NCBI GenBank assembly: GCA_031288635.1
Contig: JAITQZ010000039.1
Coordinates: 1 to 17,836, forward strand
Direction of reading: 5' to 3'
Origin: Candidatus Peribacteria bacterium
GTDB lineage: Bacteria > Patescibacteria > JAEDAM01 > Absconditabacterales > Absconditicoccaceae
DNA length: 17,836 bases
In this document: positions 8,040 to 17,100 of the stretch, in pieces
How positions within the stretch are numbered: the stretch's first letter is position 1
Layout of the letters: every line of letters starts with the position of its first letter
The notes under the pieces: model-generated
Databases searched by the model: none
The model's input: only the letters and a program-made list of their open reading frames with translations
Told to the model about the DNA's origin: nothing
Program-made: the position numbers and the translations under genes

Positions 8040-8339
8040 ATGTCTAATGAAACACTAACAGAATGAAGAACAATAATCCCTTTTTCTGAATGGAAGGAAG
8101 AGTTTGAAAAACGCTGAAAAATGAAGTGTAGATTTAAATGTCCGATGTGTTGAAACATACAAACTCCTGAAGAACTCAAAGAAGTATGAGCTGATCCAGA
8201 AGACGCTTACTTCAATTGCATTGGAAGGTTTACAAAAGCTAAGTGATGTGATTGGAGCTTGTGATGATTGTTCCAGATCCACAAAGTATGTGTGGAAAAA
8301 GATGGAGAATATCATGCAGTTTTTGAATTTGCTGATTAA
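8040..8339 (+). CDS. small zinc-ribbon phage protein (VVA0879-like)
   Basis: A 99-aa protein with about eight TGA codons, a very high density for its length. The pattern KCRFKCPMCGNIQTPEEL, then NCIGRFTKAKGCDW and a C-terminal VFEFAD, resembles the VVA0879-type phage proteins as I remember them; no search was run. Four cysteines (KCPMC; NC; GCDW) could bind one zinc. It stands between rtcB and another zinc-ribbon gene. Function unknown. Confidence 0.72.
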
Positions 8340-8363
8340 ATTTTATAACTTTTTTTTGCTAAA

Positions 8364-8945
8364 ATGAATGCTAGAATGAGAGCGGTAGAAAAAAGAATCA
8401 ATGGAGTAAAAGGTAAGATATTAGTTGATAGATTTCTTGCTACTGTTTATGATTTAACTTGCCAATATTGCGGGAAAATATTTGATACTACCAATAAGAG
8501 ACAAAAATTTTGTTGTAGGGAATGTGGTAGAGAAGCAAGAAGGAGACCAGAAATAGTAAAGACTTGTCCTACTTGTTGAAAAGAGTTTATAACTAGAAAA
8601 TCATATCAAGTATACTGTTCAGAACTATGTAAAAATAGGAGAAGAAGTAAGAAAATATGTGTATACTGTTGAAAAGAATATTTGTGAACTTTTTGTCAGA
8701 AGTATTGTTCTGATAAATGTAGAAATGAGAGACGGCATAAAGAATGGAGAAAAGACCAAGCAGAAATCAGAAGAATAATTAAAGAGCAATGATTTAATTT
8801 TGATAGATGTAGAAGATGAGCTCATAGAAAAGCAGATATGGATTTGCTAATAAAATGTGTAGCATTCATCCGCTCAATCACTCCACCGATATACTGACAC
8901 GAAGAGATAATGGAAGAAATAAATAATCACCCTTTACCTATTTAG
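8364..8945 (+). CDS. multi-zinc-ribbon protein
   Basis: A 193-aa basic protein with three successive ribbons of the form C-x2-C...C-x3-C: CQYCGK with CCREC, CPTCGKEF with YCSELC, and CVYCGKEY with YCSDKC. A fourth half-motif, CRRCGAHRKADM, lies near residue 150. The glycine after several knuckle cysteines is a TGA codon. Such arrays usually bind DNA or RNA or act as recruitment modules; nothing here assigns a catalytic role. The start follows a T8 tract and lacks an SD. Confidence 0.75.
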
Positions 8946-8955
8946 TTTTACTTCA

Positions 8956-9351
8956 ATGAACGAAAAAAATACTAAAATACTTATGCGAAGTGATGAAGAA
9001 ACGGAACTTCGTGGGGCGATAGACCCAAAATGATTTTTTAATTATTTAGAATGACATTATAACCATTGCTTGCTAGATTTTTACGCCTATCATTACAATG
9101 ATGATGTCGAGAATGCACGCAGACAAGAAGAATATTGGAGTAAAAAAATAAAAGAAGAACTTTGAGAAAACCACGACTATTGGGATTGACTAGTAAAATT
9201 ATGATGGGTAAAAATAACGAACTGTCTACATACGATGATGTTCTTTACTACAGTTAATGAAGCACAGAGACAAACACTTGATAAAATATGTATGGAAACT
9301 CTTTGATATGATTTTACAAGTCAGGAACACAGAGCCTATTTTATCTATTAA
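8956..9351 (+). CDS. hypothetical protein
   Basis: A 131-aa acidic and aromatic protein with several internal TGA codons (for example DPKGFFNYLEGHYNHC). Two or three helices and many Tyr/His residues are visible, but no motif I recognise. It is the last gene of the early rightward block and starts 10 bases after the zinc-ribbon gene. Its end faces the minus-strand gene at 9369 with only 17 bases between, and no strong terminator is seen in the gap. Confidence 0.68.
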
Positions 9352-9368
9352 AAAACAAGATTTTAATA

Positions 9369-10181
9369 TTAAGGCAATTTAAATGGTTCTCATTGTCAAT
9401 CTAATAGAACTGGAGCTTTTTCTTCTATAACTTTTATTACAAATGATATTTTTTCTTCAAAATCTGTTTTATTGTTAATAAAATCTTTTGTCCATTCTTG
9501 GTAGAGTAAACGAATCATTCATCATAGTAATAAATTAAGTTCCATAGGAGAAAGTGTTGCAATATCCTCAAGTCTATCAAATTTTTCCCTCATTTCTTCA
9601 TCTCACTCAAATATCATAATACCTCTACTAACAGAGAAAAAATGAGTCAAAGAATTTCTTAAAAGTATTAAATTTTTTGTAGTAATCTTTTTAAATCTAC
9701 TGATATTTTGTTTATAGAAATCATTTCTTTTGGTTAAAATATACTTTCCAATCCATTTTGGTAAGTCGTTATTAGATTTCTTAATAATTTCTCGTTCATC
9801 AGATAATTTTGAATCATAAATAGTAATAAGACAAAATATAGTTTCCATAAAAGCGAAAAGTGCTATCATTTTGACACGAACACCTAAAGATGCCTTAAAA
9901 TTAATAAAATCTTCTAAGGTTTTTTTAGAAGTTTTACATTGATAAGGTATCTTATTGGTCTCAAGCAATCATAGCATGTCTTTCCATTCTCCTAACATAG
10001 GATTCAGTACATTTTTCTTCATATCCCAAATATTAGTTTCTATATCTAGAAAACTATTTAATTCTTCACCGATATCAATTAGAAATTTAAAAATCTTTTG
10101 TAAATTAGGAGAAATCAAAGTAATATCATTTCATTGCAAATCCTTTCCAAAAATAAGATGTGTAGACTCGTTGTTATTCAT
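9369..10181 (-). CDS. HEPN-like protein (putative ribonuclease), unknown family
   Basis: A 270-aa, almost all-helical protein. The visible element is LILLRNSLTHFFSVSRG with Arg175, Asn176 and His180, fitting the R-x4-H signature (often RN-x-L-x-H) of HEPN domains, which cut RNA in many toxin, abortive-infection and CRISPR effectors. A hydrophobic helix lies before it (about 102-124), as in HEPN helical bundles. The C-terminal part (about 191-270) continues through four TGA codons that the standard code reads as stops. It shares a minus-strand unit with the small wHTH gene upstream (17-base gap), as toxin and regulator pairs often do. The DNA is clearly more AT-rich than its neighbours, suggesting acquisition. 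The HEPN call rests on one short motif. Confidence 0.6.
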
Positions 10182-10198
10182 AATAGAATTATCATAGC

Positions 10199-10432
10199 TT
10201 ATAAATTATATGATGTGATATTATGATTGTTTTCTAAATATTTAACTCCTTCAGCTCTAATCTTTATAAGAGGTTCAGTATTATCTACTGTTACAACATT
10301 TATAAATTTATATTTCCTCAAATTATACAATATTTGATCTAATGATTGTTTAGATGAAGCAAATATCTTTTCTTTATTATAAATAGCTTTTAATATTCTT
10401 AGTTCCTCATCTGTTAAGTTAATATCTTCCAT
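10199..10432 (-). CDS. small winged-helix-like regulator candidate
   Basis: A 77-aa protein. LTDEELRILKAIYNKEKIFA, then SLDQILYNLRKYKFINVVTVD and IKIRAEGVKYLENN, follow the helix-helix-wing order of small MarR/ArsR-like winged-helix proteins (recognition helix then beta wing ending in EGxxYL). I chose the ATG at 10432 over a TTG four codons upstream. It is transcribed away from the consensus promoter at 10438-10465 and its start lies 5 bases from that -35 box, so binding there could control both directions. It could be a repressor or the antitoxin of the HEPN-like gene; neither is shown. Confidence 0.55.
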   Translation of the reverse strand: MEDINLTDEELRILKAIYNKEKIFASSKQSLDQILYNLRKYKFINVVTVDNTEPLIKIRAEGVKYLENNHNITSYNL

Positions 10433-10437
10433 AATAT

Positions 10438-10465
10438 TTGACAAAAAAATAAAAATAACTATAAT
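10438..10465 (+). promoter_or_regulatory. consensus sigma70-type promoter
   Basis: TTGACA (10438-10443), a 16-base spacer and TATAAT (10460-10465): both boxes perfect. Transcription would start near 10472 and run through the hairpin-rich leader toward the genes at 10584 and 10786. It is the strongest promoter in the window and divides the divergent gene pair. Confidence 0.85.
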
Positions 10466-10471
10466 ATAACC

Positions 10472-10574
10472 AATCTACTCTAAGTAGAGGCGACCTCCCG
10501 GAAAGAACGCCCACCTCTACAATTAGAGGTATACTTAAAAGTAGAGATAAAATCAACCCTTTTATCTCTTTTTT
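10472..10574 (+). ncRNA. attenuator-like leader or small RNA with competing hairpins
   Basis: The transcript from the consensus promoter would be about 100 bases. It holds a TCTAC/GTAGA hairpin (10474-10488), a competing long-range pair GTAGAGG (10484-10490) with CCTCTAC (10514-10520), and a second local hairpin ACCTCTA/TAGAGGT (10513-10530). Another copy of GTAGAG (10541-10546) can also pair with CTCTAC but overlaps the terminator stem. These pairings exclude each other, as in attenuators. The dyads may alternatively be operator DNA sites. No ORF lies inside. Confidence 0.5.
10543..10574 (+). terminator. intrinsic terminator upstream of the 10584 gene
   Basis: A 10-bp perfect stem AGAGATAAAA (10543-10552) with TTTTATCTCT (10560-10569), a 7-base loop and a T6 run (10569-10574). 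It ends 10 bases before the next ATG, so expression of that operon would need read-through or another start. Confidence 0.8.
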
Positions 10575-10583
10575 GTTATCCAA

Positions 10584-10793
10584 ATGGAAACTGTAAAACA
10601 AGAACTGCTTGAACTCCTCCAAGCACAAAAAAGCCGAAAGGCTGAGAGGAACTATCTATGGTTTGCTTATCTCAGTACGAAAGGGAAGAAAGCCACCTCC
10701 TACCTAAAACACTGGACGGAAGCTAATGATGAACTTCACAGGATTACAATGCAAATTGCGGATTTATCCCTTATTCTTGCCCACAATGACTAA
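10584..10793 (+). CDS. 69-aa helical protein, unknown
   Basis: A small, all-helical protein (two amphipathic helices around a basic KGKKATSYLKHW turn), with no TGA codon. It overlaps the next gene by 8 bases (the ATG at 10786 lies before its TAA at 10791-10793), so translation is probably coupled. It sits directly behind the terminator-like leader. No family recognised. Confidence 0.65.
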   Translation: METVKQELLELLQAQKSRKAERNYLWFAYLSTKGKKATSYLKHWTEANDELHRITMQIADLSLILAHND

Positions 10794-11313
10794 ACGGAAA
10801 CTCTACCTCCGAGCAGGGAAAATCATTGCAATCTTTACTTTCTTCTGCTTGCTCTTCAATCAGTCCACCATGGACTTCATTCTGTACCGACAGGGTGCAT
10901 TCATCCCCAAAATGACTTTCATTTTCTTTGCTATCTTCTTCGTGGATGCACGAAGCGATAAACTCCGCTATTGGTGGAAAGTGATTAAAGAGTTCAAATT
11001 TGTGGGACACAAAATTGACGGTATTCCATCCAAAAAACTTCTCCACATTATCACGACTACCAATGAATTATCCTACGAAAACTTCACCAGAAACATCGCT
11101 TCTGATAAGAACCTCTACGCCAAAATCTGATGAAATCTTGAAAGAGCTTGAATTCTCATCAGATGAAACAAGAATGCTAGGATTTTGAATAATTCCTTCA
11201 ATACAAACCAGATTTATAAAATTCTGACTTCTACAACCAATTCTGATACCCTCCCCCACTGACTCCTGCAGGTTAGAGACGGAAGCTATACCTTCATCAA
11301 TCAGGCTTCTTAG
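10786..11313 (+). CDS. membrane-anchored protein with possible C-terminal winged helix
   Basis: A 175-aa protein. Two hydrophobic stretches (about residues 10-26 and 39-53) are likely membrane helices with positively charged flanks. The rest appears cytoplasmic: KLLHIITTTNELSYENFTRNIA, then YAKIGGNLERAGILIRGNKNARIL and LLQVRDGSYTFIN resemble a helix-turn-helix followed by a wing. Two consecutive TGA codons encode a Gly pair at the point where a standard-code reading ends. The fold assignment is tentative and I cannot name a family. It is the last gene before a strong terminator, and the phased A-tract array starts just after its stop. Confidence 0.65.
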
Positions 11314-11318
11314 CTATG

Positions 11319-11381
11319 GAAAACTAAAAAGAAAACTGCTAGAAAACAGACGGAAAACAGAAAGAAAACTCCCTAGAAAAC
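11319..11381 (+). repeat. six phased GAAAAC repeats (A-tract array)
   Basis: GAAAAC occurs at 11319, 11331, 11342, 11353, 11364 and 11376, spaced 12, 11, 11, 11 and 12 bases. Spacing near one helical turn puts all A-tracts on one face, which is known to bend DNA. The array begins 6 bases after the stop codon and its last copies run into the terminator stem. It is not a coding repeat, since 11 is not a multiple of 3. It may be a protein-binding array, curved DNA or a simple repeat. Confidence 0.7.
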
Positions 11382-11397
11382 ACAGGGAGTTTTTTTT
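11367..11397 (+). terminator. strong intrinsic terminator
   Basis: An 8-bp stem AACTCCCT (11367-11374) with AGGGAGTT (11384-11391), a 9-base loop and a T8 run (11390-11397). It ends the 10584-11313 operon. Between here and 11462 I see no gene. Confidence 0.9.
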
Positions 11398-11462
11398 AAC
11401 ACTACACATACCACAAAAAGCGGATAAGACCAATTGGAAAGCGGGGTAAAACTCATAAAGAC

Positions 11463-11490
11463 TTGAATAAATGAGTAGAATAAGTATACT
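11463..11490 (+). promoter_or_regulatory. probable sigma70-type promoter
   Basis: TTGAAT (11463-11468), 16-base spacer, TATACT (11485-11490), placed 43 bases before the ATG of the 49-aa gene. One or two bases differ from consensus in each box. Confidence 0.55.
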
Positions 11491-11533
11491 GTAATTGTAA
11501 TTAAATACAGCTTTTACCTAGTATTTCTACAAC

Positions 11534-11683
11534 ATGAACCTTAAAAAATTAACCCACGAAGAACTTCTCAATCTCTATGATGAGTACGAAAATCAAATCC
11601 TAGCTTGATCCCAAGACAAGCAGGTACTTAATACTTGGAATAAGATTTCTGCAGAAATCCAAAGAAGACAAGGAACAATTTAG
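11534..11683 (+). CDS. 49-aa hypothetical protein
   Basis: A small helical protein (LTHEELLNLYDEYENQILAG, then a second helix ending RRQGTI) with one TGA codon. A T-rich leader and its own likely promoter support it. Length and shape resemble small helical-hairpin phage proteins, with no family recognised. It is the last rightward gene before the convergent terminator; 11684-11773 shows no gene. Confidence 0.6.
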
Positions 11684-11773
11684 AAAAGATTTACTTGAAA
11701 AAGTTTTTTGGAAAAGTATATAAAAATTGACTGCTTAATTCTTTATTTATCGATAGATGAATTTGTAGAAAAC

Positions 11774-11813
11774 AAACGAAAAAACTCTCTCTACGGAGGA
11801 GTTTTTCGTTTTT
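11774..11813. terminator. bidirectional terminator between early and late blocks
   Basis: An inverted repeat of AAACGAAAAAACTC (11774-11787) and GAGTTTTTCGTTTTT (11799-11813), with a one-base bulge. It has T-runs on the plus strand and A-runs that read as T-runs on the minus strand. It lies between the rightward 49-aa gene and the leftward protease gene. Confidence 0.75.
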
Positions 11814-11826
11814 ATCGAAAACCTGA

Positions 11827-12714
11827 CTATCCTATTGGAAATTCTTCATTTAGTTCTGGGAAGATTCAACGAAGAATAGGACTAAACCCTTCTATACCCT
11901 TCTGGATTTCCTTATAAGAAGTAGTCTCGTAGAGCTTCCTTAATACTTTCAGCAGGAGTAATGCTTCATTCTTCTCTTTGAGATAATCGGTATTGACGGT
12001 TTCTTCATAGAAGATTGGTCGATAACGCCGATTATTCATTGTTTCCATCTTTTTCAGCACTTCAAAAGAGATGAAAAATCTGCTTTTCTTCTTATCACTG
12101 TCATTTGGAGTTCGTGAATTGATAAACCATAATCAATTTCCCTCATAACCAACACACAGAACACAATGTCCCCCTGTTCTTTGAGCAACTGGAATAAAGG
12201 TTTTAACTTCACCCTTCGTCATCTCGCTTCGAGTAATGGAGCTTCCTTGTATTGCTCGCACCAGTGGGGTATCCGAATATAAATACCTCTTAATTACTTC
12301 AAATCCTTCCTCAGTCTTCACAAAACTTTCATAAGAATATCCTTTCAGCTTGTATTCTCCGCCTTCAACGGCTTTCACAAACTTAACTGCATTCTTCAAC
12401 GCATTTTCTACATAATCACCACTGTCTTCCTTGTTGTTGAGGTTGTGTCCCATTTTGGTTCGGAGGTCTTGCCAGCTTATTGTAATGTCTTTCTTCTCAT
12501 TCTTGATGGCAAGTGCTTGCAATCAATGAGAAGTTGCATTGGCAGTACAACTTCACCATCAGTTTTGATAGTTCGTTGTTGTGATAAACTTCCCGATAGA
12601 ATAACTTGCGGGGAGTGGTCATTCTTTGAGTCTTACGGCTTCCGTAGCCTTAAAGTCTCTAATGTCCATCATTTCTTGGGGGAGCATTAATGCTCAGGGA
12701 TTTTGTCTTTCCAT
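11827..12714 (-). CDS. papain-like (C1-type) cysteine protease
   Basis: A 295-aa protein. The papain active-site order is visible: Gln50 and Cys56 in YQNGWGSCTANATS, His183 in GGHCVLCVGY and Asn199 in LWFINSRTPND. Two glycines around the catalytic Cys are TGA codons, so standard-code reading destroys the active site. No secretion signal is visible, and the first ~30 residues may be a short propeptide. The last ~75 residues, rich in Lys/Glu helices, are outside the core. It is the last gene of the late block, after the holin-like genes. Cysteine proteases in phages may mature structural proteins or act on the host; no peptidoglycan-specific domain is seen, so an endolysin role is only a guess from position. 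Confidence 0.82.
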
Positions 12715-12719
12715 AGTTG

Positions 12720-12851
12720 TTATAATCAAAAGGATAAAATAATGTGAAGGGTATCTCTTACCGTGAGTAGATTATGTTCGGAGGAACTACCTCCACGACC
12801 ACTCGCAAAAAGATGATCCATAGAAGTATGAAGATTACGAGTTTTCGCCAT
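12720..12851 (-). CDS. 43-aa hypothetical protein
   Basis: A short, Ser/Gly- and His-containing protein (MAKTRNLHTSMDHLFASGRG...) ending in a hydrophobic stretch LHIILSFGL, whose Gly is a TGA codon. It is packed 6 bases after the holin-like gene and 5 bases before the protease start. This tight packing is the main support. No family recognised. Confidence 0.5.
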
Positions 12852-12857
12852 CCCATT

Positions 12858-13112
12858 TTATTTCAAAAAGGATAAAATGCTGGAAACAAGCATACCAAGC
12901 AAGGAGATAATCGCTACAATGATGGCGGTATTACTCTTTCCTTTCTCTGTTTTTTCTATCTTTTTTTCATTCTCCATTTCGTTGATTTTATGCCAGACAG
13001 ACTTCACCTCCTGTTTGGTGGCAAAGATTTGGATAAAATCATCTAGCTTTTTTTCTATCGTGTCTAATCTTTTATTCATTGCATCCAGAAGTTTAGGTAA
13101 ATATTCAGCCAT
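12858..13112 (-). CDS. XhlA-like haemolysin/holin-associated protein
   Basis: An 84-aa protein with an N-terminal heptad helix (LLDAMNKRLDTIEKKLDDF, continuing to about residue 60) and one C-terminal membrane helix (NTAIIVAIISLLGMLVSSIL). This coiled-coil plus tail-anchor plan and length match XhlA-type proteins, which act with a holin in lysis of some Gram-positive phages. It is an architecture match, not a sequence search. It lies next to a second small membrane protein, as expected of a lysis cassette. The leader is pyrimidine-rich without an SD. Confidence 0.65.
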   Translation of the reverse strand: MAEYLPKLLDAMNKRLDTIEKKLDDFIQIFATKQEVKSVWHKINEMENEKKIEKTEKGKSNTAIIVAIISLLGMLVSSILSFLK

Positions 13113-13122
13113 CGTACTAGTA

Positions 13123-13392
13123 TTAAGAAGATAAATCTGATACTTCTTTTTTCACTCCGACATCATCAAAATACTTTGTGTTCAGGTATTTCAGTCCTTG
13201 CTGAATGATGACTGTTCACAACACAAGAATTTGAACAAGTATTTCATTACTCACTTTGTCTTGGAGATTGGTTAGGTAGGCTACCACTAGGGTAATGCCA
13301 GCTGAAATAACATTCCAAATCTGTACTCTGATGATTTTATTTTGCCAAATGGCATCCCAGATGGTGTTGAGAAGGTTTTTTAGGTTTTCCAT
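13123..13392 (-). CDS. holin-like small membrane protein
   Basis: An 89-aa protein with a hydrophobic helix at about residues 23-42 (VQIWNVISAGITLVVAYLTN), a second weaker one at about 50-65 (EILVQILVLGTVIIQQ) across a TGA Gly, and a charged C-terminal tail. A size under 100 aa, one or two membrane helices and a place between tail and protease genes fit a holin. Starts upstream of the ATG at 13392 would swallow the usual T-rich leader. The alternative is an unrelated small membrane protein. Confidence 0.6.
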
Positions 13393-13403
13393 TGATGATA
13401 AAA

Positions 13404-13700
13404 TTAGATGAATAAAATTCTGACTTCTATTTCTCATTCTTGAGCGGAAAGTCGTACTTTATTAGCGTTTTTATGTTTAATCTTGATGAAGTCTCAAGGG
13501 GTGACAGGATATCATTTCCAGTTCTTGAACCTTGATTTTACTAGCAGTGTGTTAGTCTCATCAAGGTTTTTAATACGAAAACTTAGATCTGGAAAATCAC
13601 TTTCTAGGTTTATATCAATACCCAGTAATTCAGTAAGGGAGACTTCATCAGTTCCTACTGTGAAGATGATTTCATTAGTTGTGGGGTCAATGGTTTGCAT
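13404..13700 (-). CDS. hypothetical late protein
   Basis: A 98-aa protein: MQTIDPTTNEIIFTVGTDEV, then a helix with LTELLGIDINLES and a C-terminal beta-rich part rich in Lys across three TGA codons. The pattern suggests a small beta-sandwich virion component. The ATG at 13700 follows a T-rich leader; an in-frame ATG at 13727 is the alternative. It overlaps the upstream gene by 26 bases in another frame. Confidence 0.6.
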
Positions 13701-14136
13701 GTTGATTGTATAGAGAATAAAAGTCATCAAGAGATATTTCTTTGGTGAATCACATTGTGTTGCCACTTGGTCTGTATTCATATTCAGTGTTTTCTTCTTC
13801 TGTGTATTCCTTTACTTTGAGTACTCCTACTTCGGAAAGGAAACTGTCTAGGGTTTTTGCTTGCTTGTTGTTAATTTTATTTAATACTACAATGACACAA
13901 TTTTTCCTAATAATGATAAATCCTTGCTTGATAAGCTCATCAATCAGACAGCTCCAACAGCTCTCTTGCTCTTTTTCTTTCAGTTTTTTTATATCCACAT
14001 ACTGCTTAAACATCTCTTCGTAGTTTTGCTCTACATATACTCCGTGATTTGGTTCTACTTCCAAAAGGGTTCACGACTTGTCTATCATCGCTAATCTCTC
14101 TTGATTGATGTGAATATAGGTGTAAGTATAGATCAT
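13675..14136 (-). CDS. hypothetical late protein
   Basis: A 153-aa protein. A short N-terminal part (MIYTYTYIHINQERLAM) precedes a helical region (about 45-85) containing KKLKEKEQESCWSCLIDELI and a beta segment GFIIIRKNCVIVVL, then an acidic stretch (KEYTEEENTEYEY). No motif recognised. It begins 4 bases after the large tail gene stop and overlaps the next gene, so it is part of the late operon. A chaperone or small structural role near the tail fibre is an inference from position. Confidence 0.6.
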
Positions 14137-14140
14137 AGTG

Positions 14141-17100
14141 TTATACTGGGGTAAAGGATAAAGAACTATACTGTGAGGTAGTAACATTCACGGTTACATT
14201 TCCATTATGTGATGTACAACATCACCCTTCACAGTGCGATTGTCATTGAAAGGTAAGAATATCTCATTTCTTGACGGTAATGTTGGTAGCACCAGATACG
14301 GAAATAACATTCCCTCAATTCAATTTATACCTTCCTGCATTATCAGCTTTTCCTGATGCTCCTGTGAAGGTTAAAGTGATTACTCCGTCTAGTGAACTAC
14401 GAAGATTGATAATAGTTCCGACTTGTACTGCTCCTGTCCAACCTCAAGTCATAGGATCAGTTCAGGAATAACACCCTGAAAGACAGGTGTAAATATTTCA
14501 TGACCATAGAGCTATTCCAGTTCCTCCAATATAATTATCTGTCTTACCTTCTCCTATATCCACGACAATACTATTGGCATCAATAATTTTTCCAAATACC
14601 TTATTATTCACCATTTCTTCATCAGTATATCAGGAAACAGTAAATCATTTCAGTTGGTTATATTTCTCCATCTTGTATACAAATCCTACATTCACAAAAG
14701 CATTTCTGTTGTATGACCACAACCAAGAACCATTTTGAAAGAAAGAGATATTCCCTTTAACGAAACCAGTTTTCGAGTTTGTACATAATACACTATAAGT
14801 AGGGTTTGTCTGTGAATTGATGCTTTTTTCTCGCACAATAGCGAACTCAGTACCAGCAGGAATAATCACATCTTTACCAAAATCTACATCAATTGGCATT
14901 CGTCAAGTAGTGAAAGCGGATTGAGGGATAGTTTTTTGTGCAAATTTGTTGTCGTAGTCTGGTTTGTAAAAAGTATTATCCAGAGTATCTCCAATAATGT
15001 ATTGCATCGTGTAGTTCTGGCTTCCTCATCGTGTTCAGGTGGTTCAATCATAGACTTTGAAGTCTGTTCTTTGTTTACTATTTTGATATCTGATGTTATA
15101 AAATCCACTATCACTAGGTCAATCTTTCTCTACTACAATTCGATATTTCTGATTTACAACATAACTTACTGCGGTATTGAGTTTGAGTAATCTATTTATC
15201 TGTCCTGTATTCATCAACATAACGGAGTTTGTAATACTTCAAGTTGCTAGTACACTTCCAGGGATTCATCAATTATCACTACAAATACTTACTTTTAATG
15301 CATACTGTGGACTTCAAGAGACTAGACATCCAATATTAACGGTGTCCGAACTGATATTCATATCTGCTTGGAAACATTGTGCTACTTTCTTTTGAGTATC
15401 CGTATTTCCAACACTGATGTTGCTATTTGACCCGTTATATTTCATATTGTCATATCCCAGCTTATCCACTTGTATTACTGGACAAACACTTACAACACAA
15501 TCTCCTACATTTCAGGGAGTATTTACTTTTCAGGAGAACACAAATTTTCTGAGATTAATCTCAGTTCCAAAACAATAACTTTGACTAATTTTACTTCTAT
15601 CTTGGTCGTTTACCCCAAACGAGTATTCTGTATCTCCAGCTGTGGTATAGTAATTTTTCATAAACTCTTCTTTGCAAATCATATTGAACTGCAAGACATT
15701 GTTATTATTGATGAGCCAGTTTTGATTTGAATACACTTTTTCTTTACCTCCGACATAGGAAGCAGCAGCATTTGAATAGATTAATGTTCTTGCATAGTTT
15801 GCTGTATCCATTGATCCAGACCTAGAACACACGAGCCGATAGAGTTTTAATCCTTCTAATTCTACATTAAAATCTAAATCATAATACAATAAATCTGTCC
15901 TTAACATCTCCCCATTGATGATATGTTCTGCAAGTACGATATCGCTATCAGGACTTCATCAGTTATCAGGAACAATTTGGAAGATAAAATTATCAATAGG
16001 AACTCCTACTTTACAAAGTCCTATGGTTAATGCTTCTAGGTAAGTATCAGAGTTCATAAGGAGGGGATAAGCCACCATCTGCCTATCAGACAAAGAATAT
16101 CCAAAATTTTGCCGTGTAGATTGATTAACTTGGTAATTACCTACAATTCTATTCAGATTTACTATATTTTGTCCAGCTGGTAAATAGTCGTATCAACCGT
16201 ATTGTCAATTGATGTTAATTGACAATAAGTCTAACTTATCAGCATCATTAACCGCAACTCATATTACTTCATCGTAATTCTTACCGATTGATAATTGAGC
16301 AAATCCTTCTTGGATCTTTTTTGAAAAGATGAAATTTGCTAAAATACTGGTGTTTTGTTTAACATTAGCATTATTGTAGAGATAAGGTGCACCATTTTTT
16401 TCATATATTACTCCTCATAATACATAATAGTTTGTTCCGTCTGCTGTTCCAGAAGAACGAGAAAAGACAAATCTGTAAGTATGCCCTGCTTGTACGGGGA
16501 TATTCGTTCCCAATAAAGTTTTTGTGTTAGTTGTTGTAAGGTCTGCTCCTCCTTTCGAAATAGAGAAAATAGCAGTATTCAAATCTGCTTCATCGTATAC
16601 CGTTAGTACATAATTATCGGTAGGAGCTCCTTGTTTTCTTATCCCTACATTTAGGGAACTAATAAAGGAATTATCGGGGATGTCATTAGGAATATCTAGT
16701 TTAGTATAGATAGTGAGATTATCTGCATTTTGACCGAAACCACTTTCAGTTTGGTTACCTCGAAACTGTTCATTCACTCACATATACCCATACAATCTTC
16801 TTCCTTTTGAGAGACATACAGCATCTCCTGAGTGAATTTCTTCTCCCGCCTGTGCTACAATAATTACTGAATTTGTTTCTGTGGATTGGTAGTTCGTCAA
16901 TGGGGACATCAGTTGAAAGCAATCAAGCAATTTGCTGTATACAAAACTGATGGTCTGTTTTTCGGTAAGTTCACCTCCTGTGAGACTTCTATTTCAGATT
17001 TTTAGTTCTCTGGTAAGATTTCCCGCAGTGGTGGGAATCGTCAGCAATACTGAACCTGTTATGGTTCTATCTAGGGTAAGATACATTTCTCCCCCTCCAA

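Noticed and set aside
10474..10530. TCTAC-N5-GTAGA looks like a Cas12a crRNA handle, suggesting a mini CRISPR array.
   Set aside because: Only one such hairpin is present, without the conserved AATT before it or a second identical repeat, and no cas gene is in the window. The same bases fit an attenuator or operator dyad.
10786..11313. FtsK/TraG-type DNA translocase.
   Set aside because: There are two membrane helices but no Walker A or B motif, and the protein is far too short.
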